Assembly (NCBI GenBank): GCA_052143895.1
Contig: JBKQRT010000348.1
Coordinates: 1-12,018 of the forward strand
Source: Bog-756 sp052143895
GTDB lineage: Bacteria; Actinomycetota; Acidimicrobiia; Acidimicrobiales; RAAP-2
DNA length: 12,018 bases
Direction of reading: 5' to 3'
Of the stretch, positions 6,731 through 12,018 are shown piece by piece. Positions within the stretch are counted from its first letter, which is position 1; every line of letters starts with the position of its first letter. The position numbers and the translations under genes are program-made. The notes beneath the pieces were generated by a model. It made no database searches, was not told the origin of the DNA, and was given only the letters and a program-made list of their open reading frames with translations.

Positions 6731-7864
6731 TCAGGAGGCGAGGCGGTCCTTCGGCGGGACCGAGGCCATGGCGTCGTACTCCTCGGTGGTGTCCACCCAC
6801 GACTCGAACTCGATGACGCCCAGCTCGGTGAACTTGGTCCGGAGCCACCCGTCGGCCGCGTCGAGGAGCCCCAGCTTCTTGCAGTTGGGGACGATCTTGG
6901 AGAACAGCAGCGCCTGGAAGGCGGCGCGGTCCGGCGCCTGCTGGACCAGCGGGACGACGGACTTCGGATCGACTCCCATCCGGTCCCACACCTCCTGCTG
7001 GAGGAACCGGTCCCGCATCCTGACCGCCGCTTCGAAGGCGAACTCCTGCCGCTCGCGGAGCTCGGCGGCCCCGAGTCCCTCGTAGTACTCCTGCAGGCTG
7101 ATGACGCCGAAGGCCACGTGACGCGCCTCGTCGGCCATGACGTACCGCAGCAGCTGCTTGAGGAGCGGGTCGCCGGTCATCTGGTGCATGAACCCGAAAG
7201 CGGCCAGGGCCAGTCCCTCGACCATGATCTGCATCCCAAGGTAGGTCAGGTCCCACCTCGAGTCGGCGATGATGTCGTCGAGGAGCATCCCGAGATGTGC
7301 ATTGACTGGATAGTGCCCGGAGAGCTTCTCGTCGAGGTACTTGCCGAACACCTCGACGTGTCGGGCCTCATCCATGACCTGCGTGGCGGCGTAGTACTTG
7401 GCGTCGATCCACGGCACCGACTCCACGATCTTGGCCGTACAGATGAGCGCTCCCTGCTCGCCGTGGAGGAACTGCGAGAGGGTCCAGTTCTGGCTCTCCA
7501 CCCCGAAGGCGACCCACTGGTCCTCCGACCAGTGCTCCACCGGGGTGCCGGTCAGGTCGAACCCGGCGGTGATCCCGCCGTTGGCCTCCGCCTGCTCGCG
7601 CACCAGCTTTTCCTGGTCGACCTCGATCTCCCACGGCAGGTCGGTCTCGCCGTTCCACTGGGCGTTCTTCGCCTTCTCGTACAGTTTGTTGAGCTTCGGG
7701 CGGGCACCCTTCTCGTAGTCCCAGGTGAAGATCGAGTCGTAGTTCGAATGGACGATGTGGCGGCCGTCTTCCTCCTCGGCTCCGACGACCGAGAGGATGG
7801 CCTCGAAGTCATCGATCTCAGCTCGACCGATGATCTCCTCGGTGCTGCTCATGTCGGTGGTCAT
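6731..7864 (-). CDS. R2-like/ferritin-like di-iron carboxylate protein, substrate unknown
   Basis: Predicted soluble helical-bundle protein of 377 aa. A full set of six di-iron ligands can be read: Glu136 (HGEQGAL), Glu166 and His169 (MDEARHVEVF), Glu216 (MVEGLAL), Glu246 and His249 (ADEARHVAFG). The pattern of four Glu and two His with two E-x-x-H motifs is that of ribonucleotide reductase R2, R2lox and acyl-ACP desaturase folds. It is unlikely to be a true R2, because the place of the radical tyrosine, four residues after the first ligand His, is Phe173. The R2lox cross-link residues Val and Tyr are not at their expected places either. Ligand spacing (30, 50 and 30 residues) is closer to desaturases than to R2. 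The ATG at 7864 has a strong AGGGAGG site 6 nt upstream. It lies 52 nt after a TetR gene, which suggests co-transcription and ligand-controlled expression. An oxidase, oxygenase or desaturase role is inference. Confidence 0.85.
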   Translation of the reverse strand: MTTDMSSTEEIIGRAEIDDFEAILSVVGAEEEDGRHIVHSNYDSIFTWDYEKGARPKLNKLYEKAKNAQWNGETDLPWEIEVDQEKLVREQAEANGGITAGFDLTGTPVEHWSEDQWVAFGVESQNWTLSQFLHGEQGALICTAKIVESVPWIDAKYYAATQVMDEARHVEVFGKYLDEKLSGHYPVNAHLGMLLDDIIADSRWDLTYLGMQIMVEGLALAAFGFMHQMTGDPLLKQLLRYVMADEARHVAFGVISLQEYYEGLGAAELRERQEFAFEAAVRMRDRFLQQEVWDRMGVDPKSVVPLVQQAPDRAAFQALLFSKIVPNCKKLGLLDAADGWLRTKFTELGVIEFESWVDTTEEYDAMASVPPKDRLAS

Positions 7865-7870
7865 GGAAGT

Positions 7871-7878
7871 CCCTCCCT
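7871..7878 (-). promoter_or_regulatory. Strong Shine-Dalgarno of the di-iron gene
   Basis: AGGGAGGG lies 6 nt before the ATG at 7864 and is the best ribosome binding site in the window. The preceding bases CCTC could pair with GAGG inside it around a 4-nt loop, so part of the site may be masked in the mRNA; this is a minor structure and not strong evidence for regulation. Confidence 0.75.
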
Positions 7879-7916
7879 GGAGGCGGTTGGCTGCTCGGTC
7901 AGATGTTCGGGCGGCG

Positions 7917-8669
7917 TCATGGTGCGGTGCGGTCGGGTCCGGCGTCCGGATGGTCGGCCCTCGGGTGTGACTCCGACCCGAAGGGGGTGATGTCGATGGC
8001 GGCGGTGTGCTCGGCCGCGTACAGGGCCCGGATGCCCGGGAGCACGAAGGTCTCGACCAGGTGTCGCGTGTCGGCGGCGTCGGTCAGGTCCCACCGGTCC
8101 GACGGGGCGATGGCGTAGGACAGGACGATGCGGGTCGCCCACTCGGCCACCCGTCCGGCCTCCTTCGGGCTCATCCACCGGGCCAGGAACGGCGCCGTGA
8201 ACCGCGAGGCGGCCGCCAGCAGCCGGTCGGACTCGTCGAAGGCCAGATGCCCCAGGACCACCTCGGGTTCGTGCTCGACCAGGTACTGCAGGGCTGCGTG
8301 CCCCTGGATCCGGGCCGAGGCCTCGACGATGCCGGCGACCAGGGCGTCGGCCAGATCGTCGGCCGCTCCCAACCGGACTCCGAGCGACGAGAAGAGCCGG
8401 GCCACCTCGGTGTCCACCACCGCGGACAGGACCTCGTCCCGCCCGCCCGGGAAGGCCCGGTAGACGGTGGCTCGCGACACCTTGGCCCGACGGGCGATGT
8501 CGTCCACCGTCGTCTTGAGCGTGCCGTGGCGGGCCAGGCAGGCGAGGGTGGCGTCGATGATCCGGACCCGGTTCGGGGAGTTCGTCGGCCCCGGCGTGAG
8601 GTCGCCCTCGGTGGCATGCTCCTGCGTCGCGCCTTCCACTACTTGGAGTACGGCCCCCTGGGTTGTCAC
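7917..8669 (-). CDS. TetR/AcrR-family transcriptional regulator, cassette copy 1
   Basis: A 250-aa one-component repressor type. The N-terminal helix-turn-helix is clear at about 54-73 (TTVDDIARRAKVSRATVYRAF), after a ~33-residue low-complexity extension. The rest is the helical ligand-binding and dimer domain, with no family-specific effector visible. It is a paralogue of the next TetR gene: SRATVYR.FPGGR.E, EPE near the middle and LSY...WDL.DA are shared. The start is GTG 8669, which sits directly behind a TTGACA/TAGCGT promoter, so the mRNA is probably leaderless. The gene is followed after 52 nt by the di-iron gene, its most likely target along with its own promoter. The ligand is unknown; hydrophobic small molecules or acyl-CoAs are common for the family. 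A GTG ten codons further in is an alternative start. Confidence 0.93.
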   Translation of the reverse strand: MTTQGAVLQVVEGATQEHATEGDLTPGPTNSPNRVRIIDATLACLARHGTLKTTVDDIARRAKVSRATVYRAFPGGRDEVLSAVVDTEVARLFSSLGVRLGAADDLADALVAGIVEASARIQGHAALQYLVEHEPEVVLGHLAFDESDRLLAAASRFTAPFLARWMSPKEAGRVAEWATRIVLSYAIAPSDRWDLTDAADTRHLVETFVLPGIRALYAAEHTAAIDITPFGSESHPRADHPDAGPDRTAP

Positions 8670-8676
8670 CCCTGGA

Positions 8677-8706
8677 ACGCTAGGTCGGATTTTGTCTCAT
8701 TGTCAA
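8677..8706 (-). promoter_or_regulatory. Promoter of the TetR/di-iron unit (TTGACA-18-TAGCGT), leaderless
   Basis: On the minus strand, a consensus -35 TTGACA (8706-8701) is followed after 18 nt by TAGCGT (8682-8677). The predicted transcription start is at 8670/8669, on or one base before the GTG. The stretch is the most AT-rich in the neighbourhood. A weak imperfect dyad (8684-8671, CCT...AGG) overlaps the -10 and could be an operator, but four of seven pairs is too poor to call. Confidence 0.65.
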
Positions 8707-8725
8707 CGCTCCTGCGGGCGTCCGG

Positions 8726-9304
8726 TCAGCGGTCCCGCGACTCCGGTCCCACCACGCCCGCCAGCAGCTCGGCCCGGACCAGCTGGGCCACCTGGGTGGC
8801 GTCATCGAGATCCCACCGGCCCGGGGCGGACATGTAGGAGAGGATCATGCGGGCCAGGAAGTCGGCGGCCTCCTTGCGTTCGACCCCGGGCGCCACCCCC
8901 CGTTGTTCGAGGTACGGCTCCAGGAACAGGGCGACACCCTCGCGGATGCGGACGCTCTCGAAGGTGAGCGCGGGCAGCAGCTTCTCCGGTTCGGTCTGCA
9001 TGACCCGCTGCAGCACCTCGTGCTCGATGATGGCGCGGTGGGCGAACATGATCCCCCGCTCCATGACCTGTTCGAGGCTCTCGGCCCCGTGGACCTGTTC
9101 GTACAGCCGGGTGAAGAACTCGAGCGTGGCCCAGCTGATCACCGCGTTGACCAGTTCCTCGCGTCCGCCGGGGAACACCCGGTAGACGGTGGCGCGGGAG
9201 ACCTTCGCCTCGCGGGCGGCATCCTCGACCGTGGTCTTGGCGATGCCCCAACGGGCGACGCAGGCGTAGGTCGCCTCGAGGATCCGCTGGCGTGTGTCGT
9301 CCAT
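8726..9304 (-). CDS. TetR/AcrR-family transcriptional regulator, cassette copy 2
   Basis: A 192-aa regulator with the DNA-binding helix-turn-helix at about 24-43 (TTVEDAAREAKVSRATVYRVF), followed by a helical ligand-binding domain (EPEKLLPALTF, MILSYMSAPGRWDLDDA). It resembles the adjacent TetR protein along most of its length and is probably a tandem duplicate that has diverged. The start is ATG 9304, 14 nt after the dapB stop; the open frame continues upstream across dapB but that part is only a shadow of dapB. The short gap suggests co-transcription with dapB, which would put a regulator of the accessory unit on a housekeeping mRNA. Its promoter-facing end is 20 nt from the TTGACA box of the next gene. 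Target and ligand are unknown; the most likely target is that promoter. Confidence 0.92.
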   Translation of the reverse strand: MDDTRQRILEATYACVARWGIAKTTVEDAAREAKVSRATVYRVFPGGREELVNAVISWATLEFFTRLYEQVHGAESLEQVMERGIMFAHRAIIEHEVLQRVMQTEPEKLLPALTFESVRIREGVALFLEPYLEQRGVAPGVERKEAADFLARMILSYMSAPGRWDLDDATQVAQLVRAELLAGVVGPESRDR

Positions 9305-9318
9305 CCGACCGTGTGCGC

Positions 9319-10134
9319 TCAGAGTCCGAGGAGCGGTTCGAGGCCCACGGTGAGGCCCGGCCGGTCGGGCACCGCCCGGACCGCCAGGACCACGCCGTCC
9401 ATGAACGACGCCCGGTCGTAGGAGTCGTGACGGATGGTCAGGCTCTGCCCGACGGCACCGAGGAGCACCTCCTGGTGGGCCACCATCCCGGGAAGGCGCA
9501 CCGAGTGGATGCGGATGCCGGCCGGTCCCATCCCGCCACGGGCCCCCTCGACCACCCGTGTCACCGTCCGGTCGGCCGGAAAGTCGCCGGCGCCCGAGGA
9601 TGCCCGCGCCAGGGCCATCCGCTCGGCGGTCGCCATCGACGTGCCCGACGGGGCGTCGAGTTTCCGGTCGTGATGGAGCTCGATGATCTCGGCGGCCTCG
9701 AACCACGGGGCCGCCAGCTCGGCGAACCGCATCATGAGGACCGCCCCGATGGCGAAGTTGGCGGCCACGATGCAGTTCGGCGCCCCGGACGCGGGACCGG
9801 CGAAGGCACGGGACAGCTCGGCGAGGTCCTGCTCGCTGAACCCGGTGGTGCCTACCACGGCATGGATCCCGGCGGCCGAGCAGAAGGCCAGCGTCTCGCG
9901 GGCTGCGTCGAGGCGGGTGAAGTCGACGACGACCTCGGTCTCCGCGGCCGCCAGCGCGCCGATGGCACCGGACACGACGACTCCCCCGGCGGCGATGCCC
10001 AGGAGCTCGGCCAGGTCCTCGCCGTCGTGCTCCGGATCGACCGCGGCCACCAGCTCCAAGTCCGGCTGGGACAGGACAGTCCGGCATGTCGTCTGGCCCA
10101 TCCGGCCCCCGGCCCCCACAACTCCGACCCGCAT
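9319..10134 (-). CDS. dapB: 4-hydroxy-tetrahydrodipicolinate reductase DapB
   Basis: NAD(P)H-dependent reductase acting directly after DapA in diaminopimelate/lysine synthesis. The protein is 271 aa, the usual length. The N-terminal Rossmann fold has VGVVGAGGRMGQ (3-14). GTTGFS (95-100) and the catalytic/substrate motif ELHHDRKLDAPSGTS (152-166) with His154/His155, Lys158 and GTS match the family (HH.xK.DAPSGT). The C-terminal part follows the substrate-binding domain (FMDGVVLAVR near the end). The start is ATG 10134 with no Shine-Dalgarno but with TAGGCT just upstream, so it is probably leaderless or has a 2-nt leader. It sits 54 nt after the M16 peptidase gene and 14 nt before a TetR gene. 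Confidence 0.97.
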   Translation of the reverse strand: MRVGVVGAGGRMGQTTCRTVLSQPDLELVAAVDPEHDGEDLAELLGIAAGGVVVSGAIGALAAAETEVVVDFTRLDAARETLAFCSAAGIHAVVGTTGFSEQDLAELSRAFAGPASGAPNCIVAANFAIGAVLMMRFAELAAPWFEAAEIIELHHDRKLDAPSGTSMATAERMALARASSGAGDFPADRTVTRVVEGARGGMGPAGIRIHSVRLPGMVAHQEVLLGAVGQSLTIRHDSYDRASFMDGVVLAVRAVPDRPGLTVGLEPLLGL

Positions 10135-10142
10135 GTCGGCCG

Positions 10143-10148
10143 AGCCTA
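10143..10148 (-). promoter_or_regulatory. Candidate -10 element (TAGGCT) for dapB, near-leaderless
   Basis: TAGGCT on the minus strand ends 8 nt before the dapB ATG, which predicts a leader of about 2 nt. The absence of a Shine-Dalgarno sequence agrees with this. No -35 consensus is visible 17-18 nt upstream, which is common in high-GC actinomycetes. Confidence 0.5.
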
Positions 10149-10188
10149 CTGGCGCGGGATGCGACGGCCCCGGACCCCGGTGGCCGGA

Positions 10189-11445
10189 TCAGCCGAGCCG
10201 GAGGGCCCCGGGGTCGAAGTCCGACTCCTCGAACGGTCCGACCACCGACAGGGTCCGCGGGGCGGCCGTGAGGTCCGAGGCCGCGGCACGGATCTCGTCG
10301 AGGGTGAGCGCCTCCACCCGGGCGAGGACCTCGTCCACCGACAGGATCTCGCCGTGCAACAGCTGACTGGCGCCGATGCGGCTCATCCGCGCCCCCGAGT
10401 CCTCACAGGCGAGCAGCGTCTCGGCCCGCAGGTTCCCCTTGGCGATGGCCAGCTCCCGCTCGGTGATCCCGTGGTCACCGAGCGAGTCGAGCTCGGAGGA
10501 GACGATGTCCAGGACTTCGGCGACGTGCTCGGGTGCCGTCCCCATCCCCACGCTGACCGATCCGGCGTCCTGGTAGGCGACCCGCTCCGACCATACCGAG
10601 TAGGCGAGGCCCCTGCGTTCCCTGATCTCCTGGAAGAGCCGGCTCGACAGTCCCCCGCCCAGCACGTGGTTGAGCACGGCCAGCGCGTAGCGGGCCGGGT
10701 CGAACCGGTTGGCGGAGCGGGCGGCGAGTACCACGTGGGCCTGCTCGGTGGCCCTCGAAGTGACACCCAGCGGCCTGACCGCAGCCGCCGGTGCCAGGCG
10801 CTCGGGGGTAGCGCCACCACTCGGGCCGGCGAATCTCGCCTCGAGGCCGTCGGCCACGTCGCCGTGCTCGAGGTCGCCGGCCACCGCCACCACGATGTTG
10901 GCCGGACGGTAGTGGGCCCCGAAGAAGGTGCGGATGCGACCGGCATCCATGGCCGACACCGAGTCGTGGTCGCCGAGCACCTCGCGGCCCAGCGGATGAT
11001 CCGGGAACAGCAGCGCCGAGCTCTGCTCCGCGGCCTCGTCGGCGGGCTCGTCGGCGTGCATGAGGATCTCGTCGAGGATCACCTGCCGTTCCGCCTCGAG
11101 GTCCTCGTCCATCAGGGCCGGCTCCCACATGATGTCCGACAGGATGTCCAGCCCGAGCGACAGGTGCTCGGCCAGCAGCCGGATGTAGAAGGACGTGTAC
11201 TCCTTGGTGGTGAAGGCATTGAAGTCACCGCCGACCTCGTCCACCGCCTCGGCGATGGCCGTTGCCGACCGACGGGCCGTGCCCTTGAACAGCAGGTGCT
11301 CGAGGAAGTGCGAGGCGCCGGCCTGGCTCGGGTCCTCGTCACGGGAACCGGTGCCCACCCAGAACCCGACGCACACCGACCGCGTCTCTTTCATCCGCTC
11401 GGTGACCAGCGTCAGCCCTGACGGGAGCAGCTCGGTGCGGATCAC
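10189..11445 (-). CDS. M16-family zinc peptidase (PepR/processing-protease type)
   Basis: Predicted zinc metalloprotease of the insulinase/mitochondrial-processing-peptidase family; cytoplasmic, as no signal peptide is seen. Numbering from GTG 11445 (418 aa), the inverted zinc motif HFLEH is at 46-50, with the distal ligand probably Glu126 in VILDEI, at the spacing expected for HxxEH plus ~75. The second half holds the pseudo-symmetric domain with RERRGLAYSVWSE, the Arg/Tyr substrate-binding segment of the family, and GGGLSSRLFQEIR before it. The start is chosen because homology begins at VIRTELLPSGLTLVTERM and a GGAG site lies 8 nt upstream (11457-11454). An in-frame GTG at 11511 is an alternative. 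The open frame further upstream only shadows the pnp tail. It lies between pnp and dapB, as in many actinobacteria. Its natural substrate is not known from sequence. Confidence 0.94.
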   Translation of the reverse strand: MIRTELLPSGLTLVTERMKETRSVCVGFWVGTGSRDEDPSQAGASHFLEHLLFKGTARRSATAIAEAVDEVGGDFNAFTTKEYTSFYIRLLAEHLSLGLDILSDIMWEPALMDEDLEAERQVILDEILMHADEPADEAAEQSSALLFPDHPLGREVLGDHDSVSAMDAGRIRTFFGAHYRPANIVVAVAGDLEHGDVADGLEARFAGPSGGATPERLAPAAAVRPLGVTSRATEQAHVVLAARSANRFDPARYALAVLNHVLGGGLSSRLFQEIRERRGLAYSVWSERVAYQDAGSVSVGMGTAPEHVAEVLDIVSSELDSLGDHGITERELAIAKGNLRAETLLACEDSGARMSRIGASQLLHGEILSVDEVLARVEALTLDEIRAAASDLTAAPRTLSVVGPFEESDFDPGALRLG

Positions 11446-11453
11446 TCGTGCCG

Positions 11454-11457
11454 CTCC
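11454..11457 (-). promoter_or_regulatory. Shine-Dalgarno deciding the M16 peptidase start
   Basis: GGAG sits 8 nt before the GTG at 11445. Together with the onset of family-like sequence at that codon, it favours this start over the in-frame GTG at 11511 and over any start inside pnp. Confidence 0.55.
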
Positions 11458-11522
11458 GCCGGCGGCGTCCTCGAGCCGCCATGCGGGCTCGGCGACGGTG
11501 ACCGCCGGCACGCCGGGCGTGA

Positions 11523-11553
11523 CCGGACGGCGGCCGTGAGGCCCACCGTCCGG
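11523..11553 (-). terminator. Strong hairpin between pnp and the M16 peptidase gene
   Basis: CCGGACGG (11553-11546) pairs perfectly with CCGTCCGG (11530-11523). Inside it GGCC pairs with GGCC around a TCAC tetraloop, giving a 31-nt stem-loop with an 8-bp outer and a 4-bp inner helix. It starts 13 nt after the pnp stop. There is no T-run. It could be an attenuator, a processing site, or a 3'-end block that slows exonucleases. Position after pnp makes the RNA-processing reading attractive, but that is inference. Confidence 0.5.
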
Positions 11554-11566
11554 GATGCACGCGGTG

Positions 11567-12018
11567 TCAACGGCGGCGCCGACCACCTCGGCCGCCTGCG
11601 CTACCTCCGCCGGGGCGGTCCGTCGTCTCCGGCACGGCCGGACCGAGGTCGCCGAACTCCTGGACCAGCTCGACCTCGAAGGCCTCCTCGAAGGACGCGG
11701 CGCCGGTCGGCGCGGACGCGGTGGACTCGGCCGAGCGGCGGCCGCGGTCGGATCGCTCGGGGCGGTCGCCCGGGTCGGCATGATCCCCGCGGGATCGGCC
11801 CCGTCCCCCGCCGTCGCCGCGACCGGAACGATCGCTGCCGCGCGAATCGCCGCCGCCCGACTCGGCGCCGGCGGGCGCCTCACCGGCCAGGGAAAGGGAG
11901 ACCTTGCCCTGGGGGTCGATGTCGTCGACCCTGACCTCGACGGGCTGGCCGAGCGCGAGGACGTCCTCGACCCGCTCGACCCGCTTGCCCTGGCCGATCT
12001 TCGAGATGTGCAACAGGC
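11567..12018 (-). CDS. pnp: Polynucleotide phosphorylase, C-terminal end (partial)
   Basis: Only the last ~149 residues are in the window; the gene continues beyond 12018. The first ~45 visible residues are the end of an S1 RNA-binding domain (LLHISKIGQG, VEDVLALGQPVEVRVDDID, GKVSLSLAGE), the C-terminal domain of PNPase, a phosphorolytic 3'-5' exoribonuclease. S1 domains also occur in other proteins, but the match to the PNPase end and the position before an M16 peptidase and dapB support pnp. After the S1 domain comes a ~100-residue disordered-looking tail: Ser/Gly/Arg/Asp-rich (RGSDRSGRGDGGGRGRSRGD), then an acidic-hydrophobic patch (SFEEAFEVELVQEFGDLG), then a basic end (GGRGGRRRR). Such a tail is long for bacterial PNPase and could bind RNA or partners. 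Confidence 0.85.
   Translation of the reverse strand, partial: LLHISKIGQGKRVERVEDVLALGQPVEVRVDDIDPQGKVSLSLAGEAPAGAESGGGDSRGSDRSGRGDGGGRGRSRGDHADPGDRPERSDRGRRSAESTASAPTGAASFEEAFEVELVQEFGDLGPAVPETTDRPGGGSAGGRGGRRRR

Noticed and set aside
6731..7864. Class I ribonucleotide reductase small subunit (nrdB)
   Set aside because: The radical tyrosine position is Phe, ligand spacing differs, and no large subunit gene is nearby.
8691..8706. TetR operator dyad in the TTGACAATGAGACAA segment
   Set aside because: Only the outer TTG/CAA and one further position are symmetric; it is closer to a short direct repeat (GACAA twice) than to a palindrome, so I do not call an operator.
9305..10087. N-terminal extension that would make the second TetR protein 453 aa
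   Set aside because: This part reads dapB in another frame (Arg/Gly-rich nonsense). The TetR fold begins at the ATG at 9304.
9292..11421. A 709-codon plus-strand open frame opposite dapB and the M16 gene
   Set aside because: Low-complexity antisense translation of two well-identified minus-strand genes.
11446..11883. N-terminal extension of the M16 peptidase to 564 aa
   Set aside because: Most of it overlaps the pnp coding sequence in a different frame and has no peptidase features; GTG 11445 with a GGAG site fits the family start.

Overview
The window is a high-GC, densely packed stretch in which every supportable gene lies on the minus strand, so it reads from 12018 down to 1. Codon use is GC-biased, with GTG starts and long spurious ORFs on the opposite strand. 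The gene order (pnp, M16 peptidase, dapB, dapA, RNase J, ftsK) and a very Actinobacteria-like RNase J point to an actinomycete. I lean towards a deep-branching class such as Acidimicrobiia; that placement is inference from protein resemblance and synteny, not a search result.

Layout in reading order: the C-terminal end of polynucleotide phosphorylase (12018-11567); a strong hairpin in the gap (11553-11523); an M16 zinc peptidase (11445-10189); dapB (10134-9319); a TetR-family regulator 14 nt downstream (9304-8726); a second, related TetR regulator with its own promoter (8669-7917); an R2-like/ferritin-like di-iron protein (7864-6731) followed by a terminator-like hairpin; dapA (6627-5713); ribonuclease J, slightly overlapping dapA (about 5720-3897); ftsK (3834-1381); and a membrane-anchored D-Ala-D-Ala carboxypeptidase running off the left edge (1285 to <1). 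No intergenic gap exceeds about 125 nt, and I saw no tRNA, rRNA, CRISPR array or insertion sequence.

Most of the locus is core machinery. PNPase and RNase J degrade and process RNA. DapA and DapB make the diaminopimelate/lysine precursor that feeds peptidoglycan. FtsK moves DNA at the division septum, and the carboxypeptidase trims the peptidoglycan stem peptides that contain diaminopimelate.

The part that does not belong to this core is the block between dapB and dapA: two related TetR regulators and a di-iron oxidase-like protein. The second TetR gene and the di-iron gene form a unit with its own TTGACA/TAGCGT promoter at one end and a 9-bp hairpin at the other. This accessory cassette, of unknown substrate, sits where actinobacteria often carry thyX, and it is the best candidate for something undescribed. 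Several genes also show a TANNNT -10 element only 7-10 nt before the start codon, which suggests leaderless or nearly leaderless mRNAs.
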